NCBI GenBank assembly: GCA_018399255.1
Contig: JAGYPA010000002.1
Location: 62,001 to 126,000, forward strand
Length of the DNA: 64,000 nt
Reading direction: 5' to 3'
From: Spirochaetales bacterium
GTDB taxonomy: Bacteria > Spirochaetota > Spirochaetia > JABMQR01
This document shows, one piece after another, positions 42,131 through 53,032 of this stretch. The notes under the pieces were generated by a model. That model had not been told where the DNA came from, ran no database searches, and saw only the letters and a list, made by a program, of their open reading frames with translations. The position numbers and the translations under genes were made by a program. How positions within the stretch are numbered: the stretch's first letter is position 1; every line of letters begins with the position of its first letter.

Positions 42131-43606
42131 ATGTATGCAGGCCGGGGCTTTGAGGTATCCGAACTTGGGGATGTTGATGTATTTCTCAACGAAGGATATT
42201 ACCATTTATTCCATCTGGTTTTGCCTAACCACGACTATATTGCCCACGCGGTAAGCCATGACGGGTTTCTCTGGCGCAGGGTTCGCAATGCCCTGTTTAT
42301 CGGGGAACCGGGAGACTGGGACGATGACATGCTTTGGACCATGCATGTCAGCGAGGATCCGGACTGGCCATCCTCCTTTAGAATGTTCTATACCGGCATC
42401 TCCCGAAAGGAAGCCGGCAAGATTCAGCGCATCGGCATGGCACGCTCCAGCGACCTGTATCATTGGGAAAAAGTTTCATCAGCTAACTACCCTCTTTCCA
42501 TATCCGGACCGCACTATGAAACAGGAGTGGACGAGGGACGCCACTGGGTCAGCTGCCGGGATCCATTCTTCTACCACGAAGAGGATGTCCGATTACTGCT
42601 GGTAAACGCCCGTGTTTCCAACGGTCCGGTGGTCCGGCGGGGCTGCATCGGCATGGCGAGGGAAACAGAACCCGATACCTTTATCTGGGAACGCCCGCTG
42701 TTTTTACCCCGGATGTATGATGATATCGAAGTACCGGGACTCCATAAAATAAAAAACCGATATTATCTGATCGGTAATATAAAGGAAGACATAAAAATCC
42801 ATTACTGGCATGCAGATACCATATTTGGTCAGTATGAATCATATTCATCCAATGTTCTGCTTCCCAAAGGCAACTATGCTGCCCGCATAATCCGGGTTGA
42901 TGACCGGTACCTGCTCTGGAACTTTTTTACCAACCACCAGGCGGAAATACAGACCACCATTCTCCCGCCGCCGACTGAGCTGAAAACTGAAGAAAATGGA
43001 GAGCTGTACCTGACCTCCTATTGGCGCTTTGATGAAAAGGTCAAGAAAAAACTTATCGGAGATCAGCTGTTTCCCATGCGCCAGATTTTCGGAAATTCAA
43101 CCGCTGACGCTGCTCAAGGCAATGACGGAGTCATTCTTGAATCCCGCAGCGGATATGAAATATTTTATATTAAACCTATGGCGACAGATTTTCGTTTGCG
43201 CTACTCCATCTACCTTGAAGGATTAGGTAAAACCGGAGTCGTTTTCAGAGCGGATGACGAGGCTAACGGGCACTACCTCAGCCTTGACATGATTCACGGA
43301 TTTGCTCAGGGCAGGATATGGGGAGAGCGGGCAAACGGCGGCATCGAAAACGCATTTTTCTACCAGACCATTCAGAATAACAAATTTGATCCGAAAAAAC
43401 GCGAATACCGCCAGATAGAGGTTATTGCCTTCGGGGGATATATAGAACTTTCCATTAATGGAAAAATCATCCTCAGGTATGTTGAAACCAGCTATATGGA
43501 GCAGACAGCTCTCGGTTTCTATGTAGAGAGCGCAAAAATCGATATAACTAACCTGAGCCTCGATATTCTTGACGGACCGGTTGAGGAAGACCACCAGGTT
43601 CTCTAG
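42131..43606 (+). CDS. GH32/GH43-like (beta-fructosidase fold) protein
   Basis: DVDVFLNEGYYHLFHLVLPNHDYIAHAVSHDGFLW; WVSCRDPFFYHEE (RDP); EVPGLHKIKNRYYLI; C-terminal beta-sandwich-like region. Confidence 0.65.
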   Translation: MYAGRGFEVSELGDVDVFLNEGYYHLFHLVLPNHDYIAHAVSHDGFLWRRVRNALFIGEPGDWDDDMLWTMHVSEDPDWPSSFRMFYTGISRKEAGKIQRIGMARSSDLYHWEKVSSANYPLSISGPHYETGVDEGRHWVSCRDPFFYHEEDVRLLLVNARVSNGPVVRRGCIGMARETEPDTFIWERPLFLPRMYDDIEVPGLHKIKNRYYLIGNIKEDIKIHYWHADTIFGQYESYSSNVLLPKGNYAARIIRVDDRYLLWNFFTNHQAEIQTTILPPPTELKTEENGELYLTSYWRFDEKVKKKLIGDQLFPMRQIFGNSTADAAQGNDGVILESRSGYEIFYIKPMATDFRLRYSIYLEGLGKTGVVFRADDEANGHYLSLDMIHGFAQGRIWGERANGGIENAFFYQTIQNNKFDPKKREYRQIEVIAFGGYIELSINGKIILRYVETSYMEQTALGFYVESAKIDITNLSLDILDGPVEEDHQVL

Positions 43607-43727
43607 AATCTGTCAGCTCACCGGTACTAATTCAGACAGTCATTCAAACCAGAGTACTTCAGACTGCAAACAGCGAGGGACAGTGATCCAGCCTTGACTT
43701 TTACCGAAAAATGGATAGGATTTCTGC

Positions 43728-45113
43728 ATGACTATTGTAATTCTGGGTGCCGGAAGAGTAGGCTTCAATCTTGCCCGTCAGCTTATTAATGAACACAAAG
43801 AAGTTGTTGTAATCGAGAAAGATGCCGACCGGGCCCGAGATCTTTCCCGGCAGCTTGACTGCATGACCGTTAACGAAAGCGGCAACAGCATCGAGGGACT
43901 GAAAAAAGCCGGAGTTGAAAATGCCGACTTTTTCATCAGCGTATCAGAATCAGATGAAATAAATATGATTTCATGTGCTCTGGTATCCAGCTCCTTCAAG
44001 AAGCCGATCACGATAGCCAGGGTAAGAAATCTTGATTATTCACGCACGTGGGATCAAAGTCCGGGATTTCTGGGCATCAACTATATTATTAACCCGGAAA
44101 TTGAAGTCGCCCATGCCATAGCCCGCGCAGTTGAGTTCGGCGCAATAAGCTCTGTAGTCGAGTTTGAGACATCCAACCTTCAAATGCGCAACTTTCAAAT
44201 TCGTAAAGAATCAACGTTTTCCGGGCAGCGGGTGGAAGAACTGCGAAAAATCATTCAAGTTCCATTTATCATAGCAGCCATAGCCCGCGATGAAAAGATG
44301 ATAATCCCTGAAGGCACCACTATATTGAATCAAGGTGACCAGATCTGGGTACTGGCCGAATCAAAGGATTTTAAAATCCTGCTTAAAAATATTCACGAAT
44401 CCGAAAAGATCCTTAAGGATATAGTCATTGTAGGCGGCGGAAATATCGGCATGTATGTTTCTCAGTATCTGCTGGCTAACAGACTCTCAAAAACATGGAT
44501 GTTCAAAAACTTCGGACATAAATCGTTTATGCGATCAAAAAGGAATGTCCATATTGTCGAGAGCGACTACAAACGCTGCAAGGAACTTGCTGAACTGCTT
44601 CCCGATGCTCAAATTACCAATGCTGACATTTCGGAGGAACATGTTCTGGAAGAAGGACGTTTTCAGAGCTATGATCTGCTTATAGCAGTAACCGGCAATC
44701 AGGAATTAAATATTGTTACTGCCGCCTATGCGGGAAAGGCCGGTATTCCTCACTCCATTGCCTTAGTAAAAAAATACAGCACCGCAGCAATGGCTCTCAA
44801 TCTGGGAGTCAACGTAGCAATCAGTATCAATGAGACATTAGTAAACAGCATACAGAAAATAATCCGAAAAAATTTCGTACGCAGTGTCTACAATTTCAGC
44901 GATTCCAATCTGGAAATGATGGAATTATCCCTTGAGAACCGCACCGAACTTCCTGGAAAAAAAATCAGGGACATCATGCTGCCGGGAAAACCTCTGATAA
45001 TCATGATAACCCGGAAGGGCAGTCATATTATCCCTTCCGGCGACTTGATACTTGAAAAAGATGATTTCCTTATGATTATAGCCAGCAAGGAATCTATTCA
45101 GGAGCTTGAATGA
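43728..45113 (+). CDS. trkA: Trk-type K+ transport NAD-binding regulatory protein
   Basis: Two RCK-N domains: TIVILGAGRVGFNLARQLINEHKEVVVIEKDADRA and DIVIVGGGNIGMYVSQYLL; two RCK-C domains. Confidence 0.92.
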   Translation: MTIVILGAGRVGFNLARQLINEHKEVVVIEKDADRARDLSRQLDCMTVNESGNSIEGLKKAGVENADFFISVSESDEINMISCALVSSSFKKPITIARVRNLDYSRTWDQSPGFLGINYIINPEIEVAHAIARAVEFGAISSVVEFETSNLQMRNFQIRKESTFSGQRVEELRKIIQVPFIIAAIARDEKMIIPEGTTILNQGDQIWVLAESKDFKILLKNIHESEKILKDIVIVGGGNIGMYVSQYLLANRLSKTWMFKNFGHKSFMRSKRNVHIVESDYKRCKELAELLPDAQITNADISEEHVLEEGRFQSYDLLIAVTGNQELNIVTAAYAGKAGIPHSIALVKKYSTAAMALNLGVNVAISINETLVNSIQKIIRKNFVRSVYNFSDSNLEMMELSLENRTELPGKKIRDIMLPGKPLIIMITRKGSHIIPSGDLILEKDDFLMIIASKESIQELE

Positions 45114-46560
45114 TCAATTGGCGCGCTCTCCTGCACGTCCTCTCTTTTATAGTGATTATTGTTTCACTGTTTATGGCGGCACCGATTGCCGTTGGAGCAA
45201 TATACCGGGAATGGGATTCTGTGATATCTTTCTCGCTGACCGCTGTCAGTTCTCTGACCTTTTTCGGTTTTGTGTTTCATAAAACCCGAAGTTCCGGAAG
45301 ATTTTCTTTCACGACCAGAGACGGCTTTCTCCTCGTATCCCTGAGTTGGGTAATTGTCAGTGCCGTAGGATCTGTACCTTTTGTTATTACTGGAGATATA
45401 CCCAGCTATACTGAAGCCTATTTTGAAACCATGTCGGGCTTTACAACAACTGGCGCTCCATCCTTACAGCGATAGAATATCCAACAACTTTCATGCGATG
45501 CTTTTCTGGAGATCTCTCACCACTGGCTGGGCGTAGAAGGTATTGTTGTCCCAGAAGCCGTAATGCCGCTTATCGGAATTGGCGTAAATGCCTCTAATCC
45601 AGGCGAGTCTCCCGGCCCGGAAGGTTGATAAAATTGTCCCCGTGCTACGGGAAACGGCTAAAATACTTTGGGTATCTATATCGGACCCAGCGCCCTGAAA
45701 CCGTGCTCGCTTTCGGCGGTATGAATCTATTCGACGCGCTCACCCATACCTTTGGAACAATGGTCACTGGAGTGATTCTCGCCGAAGGGGGCCAGTGTCG
45801 ATTCTACCCATCCCTTTTATCCAGATTGTTATTACGGATTTCATGGTGCTGGCTGGTATAAACTTCGGCCTCTATTTCACTCTTCACGGGGGTGATTTTA
45901 AAACCCTCCGCAAAAACACTGAGCTTCGTGTGTATCTGGCTATTTTCGGATCCACTCTGCTGGTCATGGTTAATCTGCTTACATCCGATTCTACGCAGGA
46001 GCAGGAAAAAGTCTGCTGCTAGCCAGCTTTCAGACAGCAAGTATTTTAACAACTACCGGATATGCCGCTACAGCAGATTTTGATCTCTGCCGTTTTTCCA
46101 AGGCAGTACTTTTGTGCTCATGTTTATTGGCGGCAGCAGCGGATCAACGGCGGCGGTATCAAAGTTGTGAGAATAGTGGACATTTTCTTAAGCTGGCTGG
46201 TAACGAGATGAAATACCTGCTCAACCCCGGGCGTAAGTATACCATGTGCATGAACGGAGAAGCCATAAGAGTGCGACATGGTCTACACCGTTACTGGGTT
46301 TATATTTCTACAGGTTTGCTGCCTTAATCACACTTGCTGTAGCAGCCAGCGGCATAGACTCGCTCTCCTCACTATCTATGGCACTGGTAACGCTGGGTAA
46401 TATCGGACCCGGATTCGCAAGGTCGGGACCAACTCAAATTATCACTTCACATGGCACCATGGATTCACTGGCTGCTGAGCTTTTCCCATGATGATTGGAA
46501 GACTTGAGGTATATATAGTTTTGATAATCCCGACGCCCCTGTTTCTGGGAAAAAATAGCC
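45110..46560 (+). pseudogene. trkH: Trk-type K+ transporter membrane subunit, disrupted by multiple frameshifts
   Basis: N-term intact to YFETMSGFTTTGAPSLQR*; then HWLGVEGIVV, GMNLFDALTHTFGTMVTG, VLAGINFGLYFTLHGGDFKTLRKNTELRVYLAIFGSTLLVMVNLLTS, VTLGNIGPGFARSGPTQ, MMIGRLEVY in different frames. Confidence 0.85.
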
Positions 46561-47002
46561 CCAGTCCGATATTCCTTACTAATATTTCAAGATGCAGTAT
46601 AGAAGGAGAACTCATCGCTCTGCTGTCAGTTTGATGATATGGAACCTGAACTGGGTGGAAACTTACCCCACTGACCGCCCCGGCTCCAAGACGCTTCGAC
46701 TGCGGCTTCAAAGGCGGGAAACTATCTGCCCTGCCTGAACGCCAGCCAAGATCTCCGCCTTTGCTTTACTTCTCTGACATGTAGAGTAATCCCGGCTATT
46801 GCCCCCAAAATTTCCAATTCCTGTTGTATTTTCCGCAGCAGCTGTTCAGCCTGATCGCGATCCTTACTAAACATGCGACTTGCTTTCATTCCATAATGGG
46901 GAAATATAGCACAAATTCTCTGGCTCCGCTACTCTCATTCCTATTTGACATCAGGTCATCTTCCGCCTGATTGACCACTGATAATTTTTCCCATGATATT
47001 TC

Positions 47003-48011
47003 ATGAAAATACGCAGGAATCATTCGACAACACAAGACGGCCGTCAGGTAGATACCATACGGATAGAAAACCTCAGGTATTCACTGGTCATCACCTACGG
47101 AGCTTACCTGAAATCTTCCAAGCCCCAGACCGGAGCGGTCGACCGGCAGAAATAACCCGTAATTTTCAGCTTGTGGGATTATGAAAATCCTTCAAATTAT
47201 ATAGGCACCATCGGCAGATATGCCAACAGAATTGCCGGCGCCTGCCTTCCTCCGGCAATATTTCCATTATCTGGCCGAGAACCCCCAATGCACCCGTCAG
47301 CCGCACGGCGGTCCCGGCGGATTCAATACAAAAGTGTGGGATGCCTATCCCTTGAGAGAAGAAAAACGGGCATCGGTAAAACTGGCTTTGACCAGCCCCG
47401 ACTCAGATCAGGGCTTTCCTGGAACCCTGGATGTCACGCTGACCATTACCCTGACCGAAAAGAATGAATTGATATTTCTCTATGAGGCAGTAACTGATGC
47501 CGAGACGCCGGTCAGCCTGACCAACCACACCTACTGGAACCTTCGCGGAGTTTTTACCCGGGGATCAATATATGACCAGGAAATCCTGATTCATTCGAAG
47601 CGGATAGTCGAGGTTGACGAAAATCTGCTGCCTACCGGAAATCTCCTTAATGTTGCCGGAACACCATTTGATCTGCAGGAAAAAACCCCCATTGGCAAAA
47701 ACATCGCCATTCCCAATAAAGGTCTCGGATTTGACAACAATTATGTACTGGAAAACCGAAGCAATAAAGCTGAAGTAAACAAAGCGGCAGAAGTGTTCGA
47801 TCCGGTAACCGGAAGACGAATGGAAGTCATAACCAATGCACCAGGACTGCAGTTCTACTCCGACAATTTCTCCCAGCCAAATCACGCCGCCTACTGCCTT
47901 GAAGCGGGAGAGCTGCCCGATGCAATGAACCAGCCGAACTTTCCCTCACCGGTAATCAAACCGGGAGAACTCTATCGCCAGGTAACTATCCATGCATTCT
48001 CAGTCGACTGA
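47003..48011 (+). pseudogene. Aldose 1-epimerase, 5' part disrupted by frameshifts
   Basis: 5' frame TTQDGRQVDTIRIENLRYSLVITYGAYL; IGTIGRYANRIAGA in other frames; long 3' ORF (47220..48011) HGGPGGFNTKVWDAYPL...VSLTNHTYWNLRG. Confidence 0.75.
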
Positions 48012-48551
48012 AATTGGTTTCATCTCTCGCAGCATTTCGGTATAATAACGCGGCTCGATATAATCCCGGGAAATCCCCAGCAAATCCAGGGTATCCAGAA
48101 GCTTAGCCTTTGCCTGCTGCACCCGGATTACTTCGAATTTCTCAAGCAGGACTTCCAGCTCTATAAAGGAACCGAGGCCGGTAATATCAGAGATTTCCAG
48201 CGTGAAATTTCCGCTGTGATAGGCTTCTCCCCGCTTCTCTTTACAGATTGAGATTATATATCCAGATTCCTGAGCAAACCGGGTAAATGCTTCAGGATCT
48301 GAAACACCAAACTCAATCTCCTCATTTACCTCTATTCCATCCTGAAGCGTTTTTCTCTTTTTTGTAACCAGAGCGGAATCTTTAAGCACTCTCAGCCGGA
48401 ACTGTGTAAGCAGCGGTTCTTCCGGCAAGCTGAAATAAGTATCAGACTTGATATAGGACCCGGAAAACTCCAGCTCCGGAATATCCCGAATCTTACGGGA
48501 AATCAAACCAGTATTATCAATATGGGCTTTCAGTTCAACCTCAAAAGGCAT
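48000..48551 (-). CDS. CYTH domain protein (class IV adenylate cyclase/thiamine triphosphatase-like)
   Basis: MPFEVELKAHI (ExExK), KSDTYFSLP, FRLRVLKDSALVTKKRK, FIELEVLLEKFE. Confidence 0.8.
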   Translation of the reverse strand: MPFEVELKAHIDNTGLISRKIRDIPELEFSGSYIKSDTYFSLPEEPLLTQFRLRVLKDSALVTKKRKTLQDGIEVNEEIEFGVSDPEAFTRFAQESGYIISICKEKRGEAYHSGNFTLEISDITGLGSFIELEVLLEKFEVIRVQQAKAKLLDTLDLLGISRDYIEPRYYTEMLREMKPISVD

Positions 48552-48558
48552 TTCGTCC

Positions 48559-49332
48559 TTACTCCTTCCAGGGAAATATCATTCCGCGAATTGACCGGTG
48601 ACCGACTTTTTCTTTTTCATCGAACAGCAGGGCGGTCCAGGGAATCTTTTTCCGGTTGGCATCCGGGGTTTCCTCCAGATAGTCATACTTGAACATCAGC
48701 AGTTTTACAGCATCCTGATGAGACATAAGTACCGATGAGAAACCTGGTATGAGAAATGCCGTCAGAATGGAAATAATCGAGTTTATAATGGTATAAAAAA
48801 GCAGGAAAAAACTGAAACCGATATTATCGAAGACGAGCAGAAAACTCTTTTTAACGGCTTTTTTCGGGTTTTTTTCCAGTTGGGCTATGAGAGGGAAATA
48901 ATACATCAGCCCCATTGCGGTAAACAGGGAAACCCAGAAAAGCAGCGCAATTACAACCGCTCCAATCAGCCCCTCAAAACTGGCATAGAATGGAATAACA
49001 AAAAAAATCATAACCAGCAGGATAAACATGATTATCGTATGTATGACTGCCGGCTTCCAGGCTGATTTAAGACAGTCGAGAAACTCTCGAGCCCCCGGCC
49101 GCTGATAAAAGGCAAATTCCTTGACATAAAACGAAACTCCGCCAATAAATATGTTCAAACCCCACAGATAGAGAATCAACAGGACCACACCAATGACTGC
49201 ATGCACCTGAAAAGAGAGAAATACTGCATAGGCTATCCCCAAGCTGATAACAAAACCCAAGTTGAGGATTATCAACCCTATAAGGTTATCCCATCCGTCA
49301 AAAAATGCTTTTTTTATATAAAACCCAATCAT
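48559..49332 (-). CDS. Integral membrane protein of unknown function (YesL/DUF624-like)
   Basis: Several hydrophobic helices, MIGFYIKKAFFDGWDNLIGLIILNLGFVISLGIAYAVFLSF. Confidence 0.5.
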   Translation of the reverse strand: MIGFYIKKAFFDGWDNLIGLIILNLGFVISLGIAYAVFLSFQVHAVIGVVLLILYLWGLNIFIGGVSFYVKEFAFYQRPGAREFLDCLKSAWKPAVIHTIIMFILLVMIFFVIPFYASFEGLIGAVVIALLFWVSLFTAMGLMYYFPLIAQLEKNPKKAVKKSFLLVFDNIGFSFFLLFYTIINSIISILTAFLIPGFSSVLMSHQDAVKLLMFKYDYLEETPDANRKKIPWTALLFDEKEKVGHRSIRGMIFPWKE

Positions 49333-49437
49333 TAACCGAAACCTGCCTGTTATTTGTAATTAATTAATGTCCGAAATAGAATAGCAAATTATTCGATTAT
49401 ATACCAGTGAGCACTGCTTGTCTGCTGCCAGGACAGA

Positions 49438-50754
49438 TTATTTGGAGGCTGCTGATAGATGCAGCAGGCTTCCGAGAAGCAGCATTCCGATACCGGCGAT
49501 CAGCAGGGCTGCGGGAAGTCCGAAAGCATCTATGGCCAGACCGATCAGCGGAGCTGAAATAGCGGTCATGAGGCTTTGCAGCTGTGATTCTCCCGACAAT
49601 CCCGAAGCCATCGCCGCGTCAGGTATTAATCCGCTTATATAAGAGAGCTGCATTGGACGCCGCAAATTATAGAGAATATAGAGCAGAATTAAAGCACCCG
49701 CCGCTCCGGCAGGAACATGTACCAGCAAAAAGGACCCGCTGATTATAATCACTGCTGCACTGGAAAAAAACAGGGTATTTATGGCAGACTCCTGAGTCCG
49801 GAACATATCTGCAATTCTGTTCGATCTTCCAGCTGCTGCCGAAGCAAGTAAATATATTACAATGTAAGCCAGTCCGATAAGCAGGGATGAACGTTTTTCA
49901 ATCTCCATCCCTCCCAGAAGGGAGGACAGCAGGACAACCTGAACAAGAACCGGCTGGATATAATCCTTGATTGATTTATAGACTCCTCCGTACACACCCG
50001 AATTCAGTAATGCCCTGCGAGAAAAAGGCTTTCTAAACATGGCCGCCAATCCCTCCAGACTAGCCCGGTAGCGCACCCAGGATATTATCCGCTTACCGGC
50101 ATCATCCTTTGACAAAGTATCTTTTGCCGGAATGACCTGATCAAGACTTGCCGGATAGCTGATAATCAGCAGAAGTCCCAGAATATAAGGGATAACCGAT
50201 ACAATAAACAGCAGGCGATAACTTCCCGAAAAAAAAACCATAACCGCAGCCGCCCCGGCGGAGACAGCCATACCGATCTGTGAAAAAGAACGGGTTTTCC
50301 CATAGTATTCGGTTTTCAGGGTCAGCTGGTTGGTCTGGCGAAGGTATTCGAGAATAAGAGACTTATGCGTACCAGTTCTGAATGCCTCGCCAAAAGCGAA
50401 GAAAACCATCGCCAGCAGAAAAAAAGGAAACCCATGAAAAAAGAAAAATACTAGAAATGAACCAATATAGGCCAGAAAACAGAGAATCATTGCCCGCCGC
50501 TTACCGTAGCCGTCAGCAAAAATACCGGAAGGAATTTCAAGCACATTAACCAGAATTGCTTTTACTGAGAAGAGCAGTCCAATAGATGCATAGCTCAGCC
50601 CCTCCTGAACAAAAAAAAGGATGATAAAGGGATCTGAAAAATTTAGATTTTTGAGAAAGCCGTACAGAGAGAATTTGTAGAACTGGGGATCTTTAATTAC
50701 TGATGTCATGATTTCTTCGCACATCCCTTTTTCAGGATATCTTGATTTTGTCAA
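49438..50754 (-). CDS. MFS transporter
   Basis: 12-TM-like hydrophobicity; LLFSVKAILVNVLEIPSGIFADGYGKRRAMILCFLAYIGSFLVFF. Confidence 0.8.
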   Translation of the reverse strand: MTKSRYPEKGMCEEIMTSVIKDPQFYKFSLYGFLKNLNFSDPFIILFFVQEGLSYASIGLLFSVKAILVNVLEIPSGIFADGYGKRRAMILCFLAYIGSFLVFFFFHGFPFFLLAMVFFAFGEAFRTGTHKSLILEYLRQTNQLTLKTEYYGKTRSFSQIGMAVSAGAAAVMVFFSGSYRLLFIVSVIPYILGLLLIISYPASLDQVIPAKDTLSKDDAGKRIISWVRYRASLEGLAAMFRKPFSRRALLNSGVYGGVYKSIKDYIQPVLVQVVLLSSLLGGMEIEKRSSLLIGLAYIVIYLLASAAAGRSNRIADMFRTQESAINTLFFSSAAVIIISGSFLLVHVPAGAAGALILLYILYNLRRPMQLSYISGLIPDAAMASGLSGESQLQSLMTAISAPLIGLAIDAFGLPAALLIAGIGMLLLGSLLHLSAASK

Positions 50755-50812
50755 AAAAAAGCCGGACCACTTGAGGCCTTATGCCGCAAATAACCCGACC
50801 TTACTATAAATT

Positions 50813-50885
50813 TAGTGGCGAAGGGATTTGAACCCCTGACCGAACGGATATGAGCCGTTTGCTCTACCGACTGAGCTACGCCACC
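50813..50885 (-). tRNA. tRNA-Met-type (anticodon CAT)
   Basis: GGTGGCGTAGCTCAGTCGGTAGAGCAAACGGCTCATATCCGTTCGGTCAGGGGTTCAAATCCCTTCGCCACTA; loop CTCATAT. Confidence 0.92.
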
Positions 50886-50988
50886 ATTAATAAACTGAAA
50901 AAATGATAAAAACACATCATGCTGAATACTATCAAGCACGTTTCTCCATGGAACCTGTTGGCTACTATACCCATGAAACAAATCCGTG

Positions 50989-51501
50989 TCAATTATCTAC
51001 AGCAGAAAAATCGAAGGTACCGCTCAAGATTTTCCAGCCTTCCCCGGTTTCCTCAAAGAACATATCACCGGTCAGGGAGTTCTCTTCAAACAGCAGTCTG
51101 ACTGAAACCCTTGCCGTTCCATTTCCCTCCTTGATTTCCCCGGTTACAACCTGCTTTGCCGGCAGAAGCGGAAGCAGGGTATCTCCATTCAAGGCTAAAA
51201 ACATCATGCCGGTCTTCGGGCTGAGGTGCTCCTGGAAGAGCTCCATTGCAGTACCGCTGCGGTAATCAGTTTTAAATACTTGCTTAAGAATTTGTTCAAT
51301 TTCATAGGAGAACAAAAGTGGATCTGCCTCGGCTATCTGTCCGATAACAGCATCTTCAGGCAGCACTGGCCGGAGCAGCATGCTGTAGAACTTCTCGGCC
51401 TCGTCGAGAGGAGTCACTGCTGACAACTGACTGACCAGTATAATTAGAAGCAGAGCCCGCCATACGATTTTCGCTAAAGGTGTTTTTTTTGCCATCTGCA
51501 T
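50989..51501 (-). CDS. Hypothetical exported protein
   Basis: N-terminal signal-like MAKKTPLAKIVWRALLLIILVSQLSAVTPLDEAEKFYSML; no family recognised. Confidence 0.5.
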   Translation of the reverse strand: MQMAKKTPLAKIVWRALLLIILVSQLSAVTPLDEAEKFYSMLLRPVLPEDAVIGQIAEADPLLFSYEIEQILKQVFKTDYRSGTAMELFQEHLSPKTGMMFLALNGDTLLPLLPAKQVVTGEIKEGNGTARVSVRLLFEENSLTGDMFFEETGEGWKILSGTFDFSAVDN

Positions 51502-51671
51502 ATCCCGTCCTGAATCATTCTACCATGCTGGATTTATCTACGCTAGTTCTGGCATTATCATATAGCATTTCCGTAAAGAGCGCAAACTGGAAAACGCGAA
51601 AATATCGACGGAAGTAAATTGCACTGAACTGCAGGCTGGACAGCAAAGTCGTCTTCAATTAGTATCAAACT

Positions 51672-52970
51672 ATGTACGAAAAGATTCTTTCCTTCCTGCA
51701 GAAGGATTTTACCGAGCCCATACGGGATCCTTTATGGCGCAATATCCACCTCACACAAGGAATGCTCGACCTGGCGGCATCGGAACAGTTTCAGCAGCTC
51801 GGGCGTATCCGCCAGCTCGGACCGGCTTTTCATGTCTATCCGGGAGCTGTTCACACACGTCTGAATCATAGCTTCGGAGTTCTTCAGACTGCAAAAAAAG
51901 TTATTGCCTCCCTCATTATTCTGTCCGGAAAGGAATCGGTCACGGCAGCCGGACTGACGCTTACCGGAGTAAGAAGCTTTCTTGCCGCTGCCATGCTGCA
52001 TGACCTGGGCCATTTCCCTTTCACGCACTCTCTCAAGGAACTGCCGCTGAAAGAACATGAAAAACTTAGCGGAGAAATAATTCTTTCTGACTACAGCATT
52101 CGTAAGATCCTGAGCGAAAAAATTGAAGCTGACCCCGAGATGACTGCGGCTATTATTGATTCCTCGCTCTCGTATCCGCATAAGGAACTCACCTTCTACC
52201 GAAATCTCCTCTCGGGAGCTCTGGATCCTGACAAGCTTGACTACCTCAACCGGGATGCCTATTTCTGCGGAGTTCCATACGGTCATCAGGACGTAGATTT
52301 TATTATTGACCGGCTGCGAATTATAGACAGCGGCACAATAGGCATTCTGGAAAGCGGAACGGGAGCAATCGAGCATTTGCTGTTTTCAAAATATCTGATG
52401 TACAGGAATGTCTATTGGCACCGAACGGTAAGAAGTGCCACAGCTATGATCAAATCGGCCATAATTCATGCCCTCAAGCTATCTGAGCTCAAGCCTGAAG
52501 ACCTGTATAATCTTGATGATGCATCCTTTAACAATCTCTGCACGGAAAAAGCAGTCTCATCCGCATCTCCCCTCGGGCTGATCGCGCAAGTCATGCACCG
52601 CAATCTCTACTCCTGTGCTGCGGAGATATCGTTTTGCCCTGAGAATCCGGTTCATCGAAAGTTGGAAAATCTTGAAACCAGAGTTGATGTCGAGAAGGAG
52701 CTCAGCCGGCAGCTTTCAAATCCAGGCGGCAATACTGTTGAATCCTGGGAGGTAATCATCGACATCCCCGAAACCATCTCTTTTGAAGCAAATATTCCGA
52801 TTATTGACAAACAGGGTGGCATTTCGCTGTTTACCCAGGCCAGTTCGGTGTTTTCCAATCCTGTAATCGAGGGTTTTTCAAAGTCTCTCCGTAAAATCAG
52901 GATTTTTGTTCCGGAAAAGTTAGCCGCAGCAACGGAAACCGCTGAAATACTCTCCCGTTTTCTTGTTTAA
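51672..52970 (+). CDS. HD domain phosphohydrolase (dNTPase/SAMHD1-like)
   Basis: EQFQQLGRIRQLGPAFHVYPGAVHTRLNHSFGVLQTAKK; AAMLHDLGHFPFTHSLK; LDYLNRDAYFCGVPYG. Confidence 0.88.
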   Translation: MYEKILSFLQKDFTEPIRDPLWRNIHLTQGMLDLAASEQFQQLGRIRQLGPAFHVYPGAVHTRLNHSFGVLQTAKKVIASLIILSGKESVTAAGLTLTGVRSFLAAAMLHDLGHFPFTHSLKELPLKEHEKLSGEIILSDYSIRKILSEKIEADPEMTAAIIDSSLSYPHKELTFYRNLLSGALDPDKLDYLNRDAYFCGVPYGHQDVDFIIDRLRIIDSGTIGILESGTGAIEHLLFSKYLMYRNVYWHRTVRSATAMIKSAIIHALKLSELKPEDLYNLDDASFNNLCTEKAVSSASPLGLIAQVMHRNLYSCAAEISFCPENPVHRKLENLETRVDVEKELSRQLSNPGGNTVESWEVIIDIPETISFEANIPIIDKQGGISLFTQASSVFSNPVIEGFSKSLRKIRIFVPEKLAAATETAEILSRFLV

Positions 52971-53032
52971 ATTATGTAACGAGTACGCCCGCCATGGGTC
53001 AGCACAATTATCTTCAGTAAAGGAACTCTTTC

